A stretch of 64,000 bases of DNA from Rhodospirillales bacterium (GCA_016712375.1 JADJRE010000018.1:28186-92185), one strand, 5' to 3'. Shown: positions 16,996-27,022, counted from the first letter of the stretch. The notes: a model not told the origin generated them from the sequence alone. Numbers and translations: made by a program.

Positions 16996-18481
16996 CGGGC
17001 ACCACCGTGTCGAGGATGCGAGCGGAGGACAGGACGCCGGGAAGCCCAGCGCCGGGATGCGTTCCATGGCCCACCAGATACAAGCGCTTGACGTCCTCGC
17101 TGCGGTTGTGGGGGCGGAACCACGCGCTTTGTGAGAGGATCGGCTCAAGCCCAAAGCCGGCACCACGAAAAGACAGCAGCCGATCCTGAAAGTCCTGCGG
17201 GGTGGCGATCCGGGAGGTCACGATCTCCGCCTCCAGCCCTGGCAGCAGCGTCTGGCTGAGGCGGTCGGCAATGGCCCGGCGGTACGGTTCGGCCCGCTCG
17301 CACCAGTCGATCTGTCCCCGCAGGTTGGGCACCGGGGAGAGGGCATAGAACGCATCGCACCCCGGCGGGGCCAGGGATGGGTCGGTGGCGGTCGGCCGGT
17401 GGAGGTAAAGGCTGAAGTCGGAGGCCAGCGTATGCTTCTCGAAGATGTCCTGCAGCAGCTCGCGGTAGCGAGGCCCCAGCACGATCGTGTGATGTGCAAC
17501 GTCGCGATACTGCCGCCGGGTGCCGAAGTACCAGACAAACAAGCCATTGGAGTAGCGGGCCCGGTCGATCCTTCGGTCCGTCCAGCGTCGGCGCACCGAC
17601 GGTGGCAGCAAATACCTGTATGTCCAAGCGGAATCGGCATTGGAGACGACGATATTTGCGGGAATGCGTTCGCCCGTGACCAACTCCACGCCGGTCGCAG
17701 CGCCATCCGCGACGGTGATGCTGCGTACGTCTGCGCTGTAGCAAATAATGCCGCCGTTGCCCTCGATCAGCCGCACCAGGCCTTGAACCAGTTGACCGGT
17801 TCCACCCATGGCGAATGTCACGCCCCAGCGGTGCTTGAGGTGGGTGATCAGCGCGTAGATGGAGGTAACGGTGAACGGGTTACCGCCGATGAGCAGTGGA
17901 TGAAAACTGAAGGCGATCCGCAGCCGTGGGTCCTTGAAGTACCGGCTCACCAAGCCGTAGACCGTGCGGTAGCTGGACAGGCGCACCATCTCCGGAACGA
18001 TCCGCGCCATGTCCTTCCATGAATTGAACGGAACGTCGCCCAGTTCCTCGAAGCCCACCTTGAAGATCGACGCGCTCGCGCGCAGGAACCGCTCGTAGCC
18101 GGGCACGTCAGCGGGGGAGAGGCGCTTGATCTGCTTGCGCATCGCGTCGTCATCGCCCGAGTACTCAAAGATCTCGCCATCGTCGAACCGCATGCTGAAG
18201 AACGGCGAGATCGGTCGCAACTCCACGTCGTCGGCAAGACGGCGGCCGCACAGCTGCCAGAGCTCCTCCAACAAAAACGGCGCCGTGACGATCGTCGGGC
18301 CGGCGTCGAAAGTGAATCCGTCCTGCCGGTGGACGCAAGCGCGGCCCCCCGGCGCATCGAGCCGTTCGAGTATCGTCACGCGATAACCGCGTGCTCCCAG
18401 GCGGACCGCCGCAGCCAGTCCGCCGAACCCGCTGCCGATGATCACTGCGTGCGGGCGACGATCCCATGTAGAAGTGTCCAT
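16976..18481 (-). CDS. crtI: Phytoene desaturase
   Basis: 501 residues from the ATG at 18481. FAD-dependent desaturase: 'AVIIGSGFGGLAAAVRLG', 'GRACVHRQDGFTFDAGPTIV' at the N-terminus and 'LYLVGHGTHPGAGLPGVL' at the C-terminus. Makes neurosporene/lycopene from phytoene. A PpsR-type operator sits 20 bases upstream of the start, overlapping the likely promoter. Heads the crtIB unit. Confidence 0.96.
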   Translation of the reverse strand: MDTSTWDRRPHAVIIGSGFGGLAAAVRLGARGYRVTILERLDAPGGRACVHRQDGFTFDAGPTIVTAPFLLEELWQLCGRRLADDVELRPISPFFSMRFDDGEIFEYSGDDDAMRKQIKRLSPADVPGYERFLRASASIFKVGFEELGDVPFNSWKDMARIVPEMVRLSSYRTVYGLVSRYFKDPRLRIAFSFHPLLIGGNPFTVTSIYALITHLKHRWGVTFAMGGTGQLVQGLVRLIEGNGGIICYSADVRSITVADGAATGVELVTGERIPANIVVSNADSAWTYRYLLPPSVRRRWTDRRIDRARYSNGLFVWYFGTRRQYRDVAHHTIVLGPRYRELLQDIFEKHTLASDFSLYLHRPTATDPSLAPPGCDAFYALSPVPNLRGQIDWCERAEPYRRAIADRLSQTLLPGLEAEIVTSRIATPQDFQDRLLSFRGAGFGLEPILSQSAWFRPHNRSEDVKRLYLVGHGTHPGAGLPGVLSSARILDTVVPDAAAFC

Positions 18482-18500
18482 TCGTCTTGTCACCGGCAAG

Positions 18501-18518
18501 TGTCAAGAAACAGAGACA
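18501..18518 (-). promoter_or_regulatory. PpsR/CrtJ operator before crtI
   Basis: Perfect TGT-N12-ACA (TGTcaagaaacagagACA), 20 bases upstream of the crtI start and in the gap after bchO. It shares the extended TGTCAAG half-site with the crtE-crtD operator. Confidence 0.8.
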
Positions 18519-18570
18519 CCTTAACAGGAATGTGCGCCCGGCGCCAGCGGCGAACTCACCACGCGGCGGC

Positions 18571-19464
18571 TCAGGCTGGCGGCAGAACGTTGACCCGCCG
18601 CGCCATTTGGAGGATCAGGTCGGCGACCGCCGCGGGCTGTTCCTCGTGCGCGAGATGTCCAAGTTCCGGTAGCGAGACCAAGTCCGCGCTGGGCACAAGG
18701 TTCTGGATCTGGCGCGACGTCGCGGGTGGCACCGCCCGGTCGTTGGCGCCAACGACCAGCAGCAGCGGCGTGTTTAAGCGCGGCAAATCGCGCAGCAACG
18801 CTTTGAGGTCCCAGTTTGCCATCATGCCCAAGGCGCTGGCGACGTGGCGCGGGCTGCGAAACAGCCGCTGGTAGAGGTCGATGCCCTTATCATCCAGACG
18901 AGAACCGGTGTTGCGGATTAGGCGCTCGACCCGGGCCCGATCCCGGGCACTCCAGGAAAAAACTCTCGGCACCAACGGGTTGAGGAACAGGACGTTGGCC
19001 ATCAGCGGAAACACCTGGCCCGCGAGCCCGTTGAACGGCTGCAGCGCGCCATTGAGGCTGACGAGACCGGACGGCACTACCTGGCCGTCGAGGCACATCC
19101 GAATAAGGATCGCGGCGCCGGCTGAATGGCCCACTGCCAGCGCCGGTTGGAGATCAAGCCGACGCAAGAGCTGGTCGAGAGAATGCGCCATCCGTGGGAG
19201 CGACAGGCGATCACTGCCGAAGTTGCCGGTGAACCCGTGGCCGGGAAGATCGGGCATGATCACCCGCAGGTGGCGCGCCAGGTATGGTGCGAGGGAGCGC
19301 CAGGAGTGTGTCGATGCCCCGGTGCCATGGATGAGCAGCAGCGTCGGACCTTCGCCCAACTCCTGCACGTGCCAGTGCACGTTTGCCACCCGCATGAACC
19401 GGCTCGCCCGGCTGTTCGGCCAGTCCGCCCCATCGCGTTCCCACTGCAGCGTGCGGCCGGTCAT
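18571..19464 (-). CDS. bchO: Magnesium-chelatase-associated alpha/beta hydrolase BchO
   Basis: 297 residues. Alpha/beta hydrolase fold: 'LLLIHGTGASTHSWR', nucleophile elbow 'LAVGHSAGAAILIRM', acid 'VVGANDRAVPP', and histidine 'ELGHLAHEEQPAAV'. It is always found with bchID and is thought to help magnesium insertion, but its substrate is unknown. Start overlaps the bchD stop (ATGA), so it is translationally coupled. Confidence 0.93.
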   Translation of the reverse strand: MTGRTLQWERDGADWPNSRASRFMRVANVHWHVQELGEGPTLLLIHGTGASTHSWRSLAPYLARHLRVIMPDLPGHGFTGNFGSDRLSLPRMAHSLDQLLRRLDLQPALAVGHSAGAAILIRMCLDGQVVPSGLVSLNGALQPFNGLAGQVFPLMANVLFLNPLVPRVFSWSARDRARVERLIRNTGSRLDDKGIDLYQRLFRSPRHVASALGMMANWDLKALLRDLPRLNTPLLLVVGANDRAVPPATSRQIQNLVPSADLVSLPELGHLAHEEQPAAVADLILQMARRVNVLPPA

Positions 19465-21276
19465 CGGCCGGCGGCAGTCTGCGCCAACCGCGTTTCGGTG
19501 CGCACAGCGGCCGACAGCGTCCCCGCATCTGCATAGGGAAGAGGCAGGTAAACCCCTCCCATGGCGTCGGCGATCTCACGGCCGGTTGGCCTTGGCCGAG
19601 GCGCAGTATCGACCAGCAACGCGGTAATCCCGGCCAACCGGACGCGGCGCGCGGCGCCCAGGGCCTCGTCGGTTGCACGGGTCCGGTCGGCGCTGCCATC
19701 CAAGGTGACGTTGGCACTGCCATCAGTCAGCAGAATGGCCACCGGCGTCTCGCCGCGGCGGCGCAGGGTTTCAGCGAGTGTGCAGGCGGCGTGCAGTCCC
19801 GCGGCCAGGGGTGTTGCACCGCCACCCGGCAAGCCCGCCAAGCAGCGCTTCGCGCGGACGAGCGAGCGCGTCGGGGGCAACACCAGCTCGACGCCGCGCC
19901 CCCGGAATGCCAGCAGCGCCACTTTGTCGCGGCGCACGTAGCAGTCGGCGAGCAGCAGTTCCACGGCGCCCTTCGCCTCGGCCAGACGGTGCATCGCCGT
20001 CGACCCGGAGGCGTCCACGATGAAAATGCTGGTCGTCGCTGTCCGCTGTTGGCAGCGAGTGACGCGGAAATCGTCGCGCCGCACCTCGATCCGCGGTGGG
20101 GGCTGAGCTCGCGTCGTGTCCTCGCGGCCGGTGGCGCGCCGCAGCGGCTGCCAGGGGGCGGCGGCGCGCAAGGTCTCGATGACGTTCAATCGCGCTCCCG
20201 AACGTGGATCTCCCTGCCGCACCCCCTACCGGACGACCTCCTCCGAACGCCGGTCGAACCGCACCGGCCCGCCCGCCGGCCGCCGCGGACCGGGCGGCCA
20301 CGGCAGTCGGGTGAAGCTGTGACAGCAAGCCGTCGGGCAAAGCCGATCGCACCGCCGCCAGCACCATCTGCGTCAACGCCGGGTCCAGATCCACCGCGCC
20401 GGTGTCCGGTCTGGTCTCATCGGGGCGGCCGTCCGCGGCGTCATCACCTGGTGCCGGTTCCGGCGGCGGTTCCGGCAGGGGCGCCGTCGGCATCGTCGTC
20501 ATGCGCGATGCCAGCACGAGACGGCCGGCTACCGCAAGATCGGCGGGCATCACCTCCGACCGACCGGCGAAGGCGGCGGCGACGCGAGCCACCCGCAGCG
20601 CCAGCAGCGGCGCGCGAACCGATGCAATGCCGAGGGCCTCGGCCGCCGCGCACAGAGCAGCGATGGCCTCGCCGGTCACGGCTACGGCCGCCAGCCGGCT
20701 TCGCGCAGCCGCCACCGCCGCCGCCGAGGGCGCCTCGGTGTCGAGGTCGGGCAGTGCCACGGGCGCGAGATCGGCATGCACGGCCAGCCGGTCCAGCAGC
20801 GCGGGGGAGGGGTGCTCATCGTCGGCAACGCTCTCGTCCAGGCCGACGATGCCGAACCGGGTCGGCAGCCGCAGGGTCAGGCCGTCGCGTTCCACATGGA
20901 TTTCATGCAGGTCCAGCGCCGTGGTCAGGCGGGCCACCGTCATCGGCGTCAGCCGTTCGGCCATCGCCAGCAGCACGATCCCGCCATCGGCCTCTGCCAG
21001 CAGACCGCGCTCGGCCACCGGCCGGCCGGCATGCAGCGTCGACGCGAGATCGAGTCCGCCGAGCAGGCGACCGTCGATGACATGTAGCGGGATGCGACGG
21101 ATCGGCGCCTGCGGCGGCAGCAACACGCGCAATAGCGCCAGCCATCGGTCGCGGACCGGCCCGGGCCGTGCCCGCAGCATGATGCCGCCCGTGCCCGCCG
21201 GGTCGACGGCGAACAGAGCAGCGGCGAGACAGGCATCGGTCCAGGGTGATCCTGCGGGGGTCCTGTCCAGCCTCAT
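19461..21276 (-). CDS. bchD: Magnesium chelatase subunit D (frameshifted as read)
   Basis: AAA+ platform plus von Willebrand domain. N-terminal half: degenerate AAA+ ('HVIDGRLLGGLDLASTL'). The middle is a Pro/Asp-rich linker ('PEPPPEPAPGDDAADGRPDE'). The C-terminal half has the MIDAS site 'FIVDASGSTAMHRLAEAKG' and 'ILLTDGSANVTLDG'. The two halves are in different frames; a run of five C at 20222-20226 (minus strand GGGGG) with one base too many explains it ('GRPVG' then 'RQGDPRSGARLNV'). Start overlaps the bchI stop. Together with BchI and BchH it inserts Mg into protoporphyrin IX. Confidence 0.92.
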
Positions 21277-22295
21277 GCGCCGAACACCTCGACGATGCCG
21301 CGCTCCACGCGCACCGTCGAGCCGGCATCATCCAGCGGGTTGCGCCGCAGGCGATGGCGCAGCGCCGAGGGCGCTACCCGGCGGAGGTGTGCGTCGGTGA
21401 CCACGGCGTCCTGATCGAGCGCCGCGACGGCCCGGGCGGCACGCACCAGCGTCAGTTCACCCCGCAACCCGTCGGTACCGAGACCCATGCACAGCTGCGC
21501 CGCGCGTTCGATCGCCGCATCGGGAACCTCAATCGAGGCAAGCCGCTTGCGCGCGTTGACCAGGCGGCGGCGGAGCTTTTCCTCCTCGGGCTTCCATGCC
21601 AGGACGAATGCTCCCGGGTCGCGTTCGTAAGCATCACGTCGCCGAACCACCTCAATGCGAGCGGCAATCCCGGTGGGTGTCCTGACCTCGACCGACAAGC
21701 CGAAGCGGTCCAGCAGCTGCGGCCGGAGTTCGCCTTCCTCCGGATTGCCACTGCCGAGCAGCACGAAGCGTGCCGGATGACGGACGCTGATCCCCTCCCG
21801 CTCCACCACGTTCTCTCCCGACGCCGCCACGTCCAGCAGCACGTCGACCAGGTGGTCCTCCAGCAGATTAACCTCATCGATGTAGAGAAAGCCGCGGTGC
21901 GCCCGCGCCAGCAGCCCCGGCTGTAACGCTTTTTCGCCGCGGATCAGCGCGCGCTCCAGATCCAGCGCACCGACAACCCGATCCTCGGTTGCCCCGAGCG
22001 GCAGATCAACCACCGGGACCGGCGCCAGGCGGCTCTTGAGTTTGCCGGCATGGCCGGGCCGGCAGGCGTCGCACAACCCCGCCGCGGCGCCGGGGTCACA
22101 GCCGTAGGGGCAGTCAACGACGCTCCTGGTCGGCGGCAGCAGGCCCGCCAGGGCGCGGACAGCCGTGGATTTGCCGGTGCCGCGGTCTCCGAAGACGAGC
22201 ACGCCGCCAATCGTCGGCTCAACCGCCGCGATCAGCAGCGCGAGCTTCATCTCCTCCTGGCCAACGATCGCCGAGAACGGATAGGCGACGGCCAT
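21273..22295 (-). CDS. bchI: Magnesium chelatase ATPase subunit I
   Basis: 340 residues, intact. AAA+ motor: 'FSAIVGQEEMKLALLIAAV', Walker A 'LVFGDRGTGKSTAVRALAG', Walker B 'GFLYIDEVNLLEDHLVDVLL', sensor 'VLLGSGNPEEGELRPQLLDRFG'-type segment. First gene of bchI-D-O with ATGA overlaps. No PpsR-type site is visible in the 50 bases upstream. It marks the right edge of the photosynthesis genes in this window. Confidence 0.96.
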   Translation of the reverse strand: MAVAYPFSAIVGQEEMKLALLIAAVEPTIGGVLVFGDRGTGKSTAVRALAGLLPPTRSVVDCPYGCDPGAAAGLCDACRPGHAGKLKSRLAPVPVVDLPLGATEDRVVGALDLERALIRGEKALQPGLLARAHRGFLYIDEVNLLEDHLVDVLLDVAASGENVVEREGISVRHPARFVLLGSGNPEEGELRPQLLDRFGLSVEVRTPTGIAARIEVVRRRDAYERDPGAFVLAWKPEEEKLRRRLVNARKRLASIEVPDAAIERAAQLCMGLGTDGLRGELTLVRAARAVAALDQDAVVTDAHLRRVAPSALRHRLRRNPLDDAGSTVRVERGIVEVFGA

Positions 22296-22771
22296 TCCTA
22301 CCAGGTCCGGAGAAGGGCAGGGGCGGTGCCGTGGCTTGGCCGGGGGTCTACACTGGAACAGGTGCGCGGAGCGGCGCTGTCGTCAGCTTGCCGTTCGCCC
22401 CGCGCCCGAAAGGCGCATATCGATGCATCGTAGCCTGCCACCCGGATCCCCGACTATGACGGCAAACGCCTTTTGCGGATACCCGAGACCAATCTGCCGC
22501 GCAACAGCGAAATGGCCCGCGCCGCGGTAGGCACCACCCAAATCGGCCCGAGCGGCGCGCGGAGTGGCAAATTCCTCGCCCTGCTAGTGCAACTAGCCGT
22601 ACATCTAAGGCGTGTGCCTTCCGGGCCAAGCCTGGCCGCGGCGCCTCCGCCATTGGCCGCTAATTTGGCGGCGGTGGCGCGAACTGGCTCTTAGGCGGCG
22701 GAAGCAGCGCCCGGCTCATTGTCGCCGACATTTCCTTCGACCGCACGGAGGTGGAACCGGTTCGACCACTC
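22296..22771. other. Intergenic stretch at the edge of the photosynthesis cluster
   Basis: 476 bases with no convincing gene. A plus-strand frame around 22465-22560 ('IPDYDGKRLLRIPETNLPRN') has protein-like composition but no start, ribosome site or known family; it may be a remnant. The bchI promoter should lie at the left end. Confidence 0.4.
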
Positions 22772-23047
22772 TCAGCGCGCCACGAACTTGGGAAGCGGCT
22801 GGTCTCGCCGTCTTTGGTTTCTTCCTGATAGAGGAACGCCAGCTTGTGCTCATCGAATTTCTTGAAGAACTCATCCCAAGAGATCTCTTCGAGGCTTGGC
22901 GTTGGCTCGGCAAAATCGATGCGGAGAATTCCGGCATCGTCTCCCGAGCGGGTGCTGGCGACGGAAGCAGGCCGTCCACCGCGCGCCTCGACCCACTTGG
23001 GGATGGTTTCGTGATCCGTGGTCTGGTGTGAGCCGTGGCCTTTTGAG
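22772..23047 (-). pseudogene. Small conserved alphaproteobacterial protein, frame broken
   Basis: The core 'TTDHETIPKWVEARGGRPAS', 'GILRIDFAEPTPSLEEISWD' and 'FFKKFDEHKLAFLYQEE' matches a family of about 75-95 residue acidic proteins of unknown function often mis-named as branching enzyme. The end 'FPKFVAR-stop' is restored by adding one C to a CCC run near 22790. At the N-terminus 'KATAHT' is in a different frame from 'TTDHETI', and no start codon is visible. The gene lies head-on with the integrase fragment (23096 onward), so it may have lost its start there. Confidence 0.55.
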
Positions 23048-23095
23048 GAGCTTACCCGACTTGGACCGGAGCGGGCCGTTGGCAGAGGGGACAGC

Positions 23096-23335
23096 ATGCC
23101 GAAAATCACCAAGCGACAGGTCGAGAGCTTGAGGGCGGGCGGGAGCGATGTGTTCGCCTGGGATGATGAACTGCGCGGGTTCGGTGTTCGGGTGAAGCCT
23201 TCGGGCCTGCGTTCTTATCTTGTTGAATACCGCAACGCGCATGGCCGGTCGAAGCGGCTGACAATTGGCGAGCACGGCCGCTTGACCGCAGAGGAGGCGC
23301 GCAGAGAGGCACGGCCGCCGCCCACAGCCCAATAA
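23096..23335 (+). pseudogene. Truncated tyrosine-recombinase integrase, N-terminal arm domain
   Basis: 'MPKITKRQVESLRAGGSDVF' and 'RGFGVRVKPSGLRSYLVEYR' are the first 70 residues of a DUF4102/P4-type phage or island integrase. After 'LTAEEARREA' the frame ends at 23333; the core-binding and catalytic (R-H-R-Y) domains are absent. It is therefore a dead remnant of a mobile element next to the photosynthesis cluster. Confidence 0.8.
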
Positions 23336-24006
23336 ACTGGACAAACAGGATTCTGTTGAGGCGGAGTTGGCGGCTTTTTTCCGGAATGATCGTCCACCGC
23401 CCGAACCGGGGATCAATAAGACAGGGCTGAAGACGGATCTCAAAGCAGTCGCGGCGGAATTCAATTTCAGGAGGCATCGCGGAGAAAGGGGCCGAGGACC
23501 TGCTGCGGGCTGTGCTGCATGAAGCGAGCGGCCGCTGGAGATTTGAGCAGCGGAACTGGTGCTGTCACGTGGTTGGCCGGTGCGCGCATGGTCGGCCCGT
23601 CCGCTTTGCCCTGCCGGAGATTAGCTCGGCAAGCCGGGCCATTTTCGACCGATCCCAGATAACCAGAAAGCACCGCCCGGCAGTTCGCGCACGCCAGTTT
23701 CCAGCAGCCCGGTGACGAGTTCGGCGAGTTCTTCCGCGGCACGCACCTTGCCCCGCGGCCGGCCGTGCCCAGGGTGGTGGCTGAGGCAAACGGTGTCCAG
23801 AGGCCAGACGTCGATGCCCAGTCGGCGCAGCGCGAACTCGGCGCCGGAGTTGCCGACATGGCCCCAAACGAGCGAGACTGAAAAGAAAGGATCGCCGCGC
23901 CCGCAGGCTCGTCAACTGGCAGAAACGCCGATCCGCAGCTTGCCAGCAACACCGCCCGCAGAGTACCTTTTTCGCATCTGCGAAGATCAAGACCAGGAGG
24001 GAGAGA
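23336..24006. other. Mobile-element scar between integrase fragment and CitE-like gene
   Basis: Holds gene fragments and no complete gene. A plus-strand frame at about 23332-23460 ('ELAAFFRNDRPPPEPGINKT', 'GLKTDLKAVAAEFNF') reads like protein but is short and unknown to me. The right half contains the pyridoxal-kinase fragment on the minus strand. Confidence 0.5.
23641..23952 (-). pseudogene. Pyridoxal kinase (PdxY-like) N-terminal fragment
   Basis: 'AAILSFQS' followed in the next frame by 'LVWGHVGNSGAEFALRRLGI', 'DVWPLDTVCLSHHPGHGRPR', 'ELAELVTGLLETGV' and, back in the first frame, 'AVLSGYLGSVEN' are the first 100 residues of a PdxY-type ribokinase-fold enzyme. Homology then stops, with no ATP or substrate domain. 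Two frame changes plus truncation make it a relic. Confidence 0.65.
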
Positions 24007-24898
24007 ATGCCAAAGACCGCACGCCCGCGCCGTAGCGTTTTGTATATGCCGGGATCAAATGCGCGCCCTGGAGAAGGCGAAAAGCATTATTGCCGATGGC
24101 CTGATCCTCGATCTTGAGGATGCTGTTGCACCTGATGCCAAGGAGATCGCCCGACGGCAGGTGTGTCAAACAGTTAAGGACGGCGGCTATGGGATGCGGG
24201 AGTTGATCGTCCGCGTCAACGGCCTCGCGACGCCCTGGGGCTACGAAGACATCGTGCAGGCGTCGCGCTGCGGCGCCGACGCCATTCTGCTGCCGAAGGT
24301 GGAAAGCGCCGACGCGATCCGCCATCTGGAAGCGATCATGCGCGCCAATGGAGCTCCAGACGAGATGGCGATCTGGGCGATGATGGAAACCCCGCGCAGC
24401 GTGCTCGCTTCCGAGCAAATCGCCGCATCGACCCCGCGGATGCAGTGTCTGGTGATGGGCACGTCAGATCTGGCGAAGGAGCTGGATTGCGCTCACACGC
24501 GCGAACGCCTGCCCTTTATCACGTCGCTGGGTCTGTGCCTGCTTGCCGCCAGGGCGTATGGGCTAGCCATTCTCGACGGCGTCTACCTGGACCTGAAAGA
24601 TGACGCCGGCTTCGATTTCGCGTGCCGGCAGGGCGCCGAGATGGGTTTCGATGGCAAGACGCTGATCCATCCCAACCAGGTTGCGATGTGCAACGAGGTG
24701 TTCACCCCGCGCCGCGAAGACGTCGAGTGGTCGCGCAAGATCATCGCCGCCCACCAGGAAGCAGCGGCACGCGGTGAAGGCGTCGCCGTGGTGGACGGCA
24801 AGCTGATTGAGAACCTGCACGTCGAGAGTGCTCGCCGGCTGGTGAAGATGTTTGAAGCGATCGAGCAGATGCAGGCTTCGACACAGGCAGCCGAATGA
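24007..24898 (+). CDS. CitE-like lyase / malyl-CoA thioesterase family (frameshifted near its start)
   Basis: Starts at the ATG at 24007 ('MPKTARPRRSVLYMPGSNAR') and continues from 'ALEKAKSIIADGLILDLEDA' in another frame; a base is missing at 24061-24067. HpcH/HpaI TIM-barrel: the Mg ligands are in 'LDLEDAV' and 'MMETPRSVL', with 'GTSDLAKEL' and 'DGKTLIHPNQV' conserved. About 297 residues. In phototrophic alphaproteobacteria such proteins act on malyl-CoA (ethylmalonyl-CoA pathway); which step this one performs cannot be told from sequence. Confidence 0.82.
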
Positions 24899-24925
24899 TG
24901 CTTGTTTCCGGCTGAGGCCGTAGCG

Positions 24926-25402
24926 CTAGCCCGTCAGTTTCCAGATGCCCTTGAACGGCAGGAAGGTGCTTCGATCAGACTGCTCGACCCCCTCGCGATA
25001 GACGTAAGTGAGATAGACGGTGACTTAGTCGCCTTCCCGTTCTTCCTTATCGATGCGGACGTGCAACAGCGTGTCGTTGCGCGTGATCAGGTCGCAATAA
25101 TCTTTGACGTTGTAGCCGATCTCAATCCACACCCGGCGCAGGTTCGGGTGTAGAAGCGCACCCACGTCGGAATAGCGCTTTTCGCTGCATCCGGCGGCGA
25201 TCTCCTTCGCAGCCTGAGCTGGCCCCGGGGCTCCGGGCGGAACCGGGACGGTGGCCGGGTTCCGTGCCGGTACATCGTCAGCAGGCTCCTGAATGGCCGG
25301 TGCGTCATTGGCGGCCCGCGCAGTGTCACCAGTTGCGGCGCATGCAGTTACCAGCAGTGCGCCAAGTATGAGTTCTCGCAACCCCGGCAGCCGCATCAGC
25401 AA
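24926..25402 (-). CDS. Putative lipoprotein with an in-frame stop
   Basis: Signal peptide with lipobox 'LLVTACAATG' at residues 16-25, then a Pro/Ala linker and a folded part 'YSDVGALLHPNLRRVWIEIG' and 'DLITRNDTLLHVRIDKEERE'. A TAA at 25025-25027 ends the frame at 125 residues, yet the same frame continues for 32 residues that look like the natural end ('VTVYLTYVYREGVEQ', 'FLPFKGIWKLTG', TAG at 24926). So a single base change (for example GAA or CAA to TAA) separates it from a 158-residue protein. Function unknown. Confidence 0.5.
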
Positions 25403-25581
25403 TCTCCTTTGATCGCTGCACTAGCATCGGTTTCCCGCAACCGTCAAGCCAGGGTCCGGCCTAAATGCTGTGGTTGACAAAGGCCGCTGGGTTCCGTTGC
25501 GAGGGTGTAGCATGACACCGCATTCTCGAGTCGAGACCGATCACGAGGCGGTCATCGCGGTTAGGGAAGTTGGACGCGTTA

Positions 25582-26850
25582 TCAGATGCCAATCTGACTG
25601 ATCTCCACCGGCGAACGCTTGCCGGGGACGACGACAACCCCTTTTTCGGTGACATGCCAGCGTTGTCGGTCCCGATCTGCGTCAAACCCGATGCGCTCCC
25701 CCGCCGGCAGCCGCACGTTCTTATCGAGGATGGTACGTCGCAACTTGGATCCGGCACCGATCTCACAGTTGTCGAGGACAACGCATTCATCAAGCGTTGC
25801 GCCCATGTGGACGTACACGTTTCGCCCCAGCACGGAGTTGCTCACGCGGCCAGCCACGATGCAGCCGCCCGATACCAGCGAATGATGCGCCTCACCCGCG
25901 GCGCCGTTACCGCCGTTCTCGAAACGCGCCGGCGGGTCAGGATAGCTGGCGGTGCGCAACGGCCAGCGGCGGTTGTACAGGTTGAGCGGCGGCGTCGACG
26001 AGCGAATCTCCATGTTCGCTTCGAAATAGGCATCGACCGTGCCGACGTCGCGCCAATAGCTGCCGCCGTTGCCTGAATCACCGGGGATGTGGTTGGTGGC
26101 AAAGTCGTAGGCGAAGATGCGGTCGTGGTCGAGCCGACGCGGCAGAACATCCTTGCCGAAATCGTGGCCGCTACTTTTATCGTGCGCATCCTCGTGCAGC
26201 ATGCGCAGCAGAGCCTCGCTGGAGAACACGTAGTTCCCCATCGACGCCAGAACCTTGTCCGGGCTGCCGGGGATAGATGGCGCATCCGGATCCTTTTCAA
26301 TGAATCGGACGACCCGGCCGTCAGCCATGCATTCGACCACGCCGAACTCCCCCGCCGATCGCCGATCGGCGGGAATGGTCGCGATCGTCACGTCGGCGGT
26401 AACTTTCCGGTGGTACTCGATCATATCGAGCACATTCATGCGATAGACGTGGTCAGCACCGAAGACGACAACGACATCGGGCTTCGCCTGCTCGATCAGA
26501 TTGATATTCTGCCAGATCGCATCCGCCGTGCCTCGGTACCAGTTCTCTCCCGGCGCCCGCATCTGCGCTGGAACGGGAATAATGAACTGCGAGCCCAGAA
26601 TGTTTGCGAACTGCCAGCCATCTTTCAGGTGCATCATGAGCGACTGGCTCTTGAATTGAACGAGCACGTAGATCGAAAATATGCCTGAGTTCACCAGATT
26701 GCTGAGCACGAAGTCGACGATCCGGTACTTGCCGGCGAAGGAAACGGCGGGCTTTGCCCTTTCCGAGGTTAGCGGGGCGAGGCGCGTGCCTTTGCCACCG
26801 GCAAGCACGTAGGCCATGGCGCGCAAATTCACGAATATTCTCCCACCCAT
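25582..26850 (-). CDS. glgC: Glucose-1-phosphate adenylyltransferase (ADP-glucose pyrophosphorylase)
   Basis: About 422 residues. First step of glycogen synthesis: glucose-1-phosphate + ATP to ADP-glucose. 'YVLAGGKGTRLAPLTSERAK' nucleotide loop, 'PVPAQMRAPGENWYRGTADA', 'FGADHVYRMN', 'SMGNYVF', and the left-handed beta-helix C-terminus ('SVLGRNVYVHMGATLDECVV'). The ATG at 26850 is chosen over a TTG at 26868; neither has a strong ribosome site. No glgB or glgA is adjacent. In phototrophs of this group the enzyme is allosterically tuned by pyruvate and fructose phosphates (family knowledge). Confidence 0.94.
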   Translation of the reverse strand: MGGRIFVNLRAMAYVLAGGKGTRLAPLTSERAKPAVSFAGKYRIVDFVLSNLVNSGIFSIYVLVQFKSQSLMMHLKDGWQFANILGSQFIIPVPAQMRAPGENWYRGTADAIWQNINLIEQAKPDVVVVFGADHVYRMNVLDMIEYHRKVTADVTIATIPADRRSAGEFGVVECMADGRVVRFIEKDPDAPSIPGSPDKVLASMGNYVFSSEALLRMLHEDAHDKSSGHDFGKDVLPRRLDHDRIFAYDFATNHIPGDSGNGGSYWRDVGTVDAYFEANMEIRSSTPPLNLYNRRWPLRTASYPDPPARFENGGNGAAGEAHHSLVSGGCIVAGRVSNSVLGRNVYVHMGATLDECVVLDNCEIGAGSKLRRTILDKNVRLPAGERIGFDADRDRQRWHVTEKGVVVVPGKRSPVEISQIGI

Positions 26851-27022
26851 TTGCTTCCGGGAGATCAACGTCGCCGGAGGTGGGGAGTTGCCTGGAAAGG
26901 CCAGTCGACGAGGCTTTGGTCAAAGCAATTCGGCCCCGGGGCGGGCCCGGGGCCGACGCTGTCTTCAGTTCAGTCGGAAAAAACGCATATCCCGCGCCAT
27001 ACGCGTGGGAATAAACGTTTGG

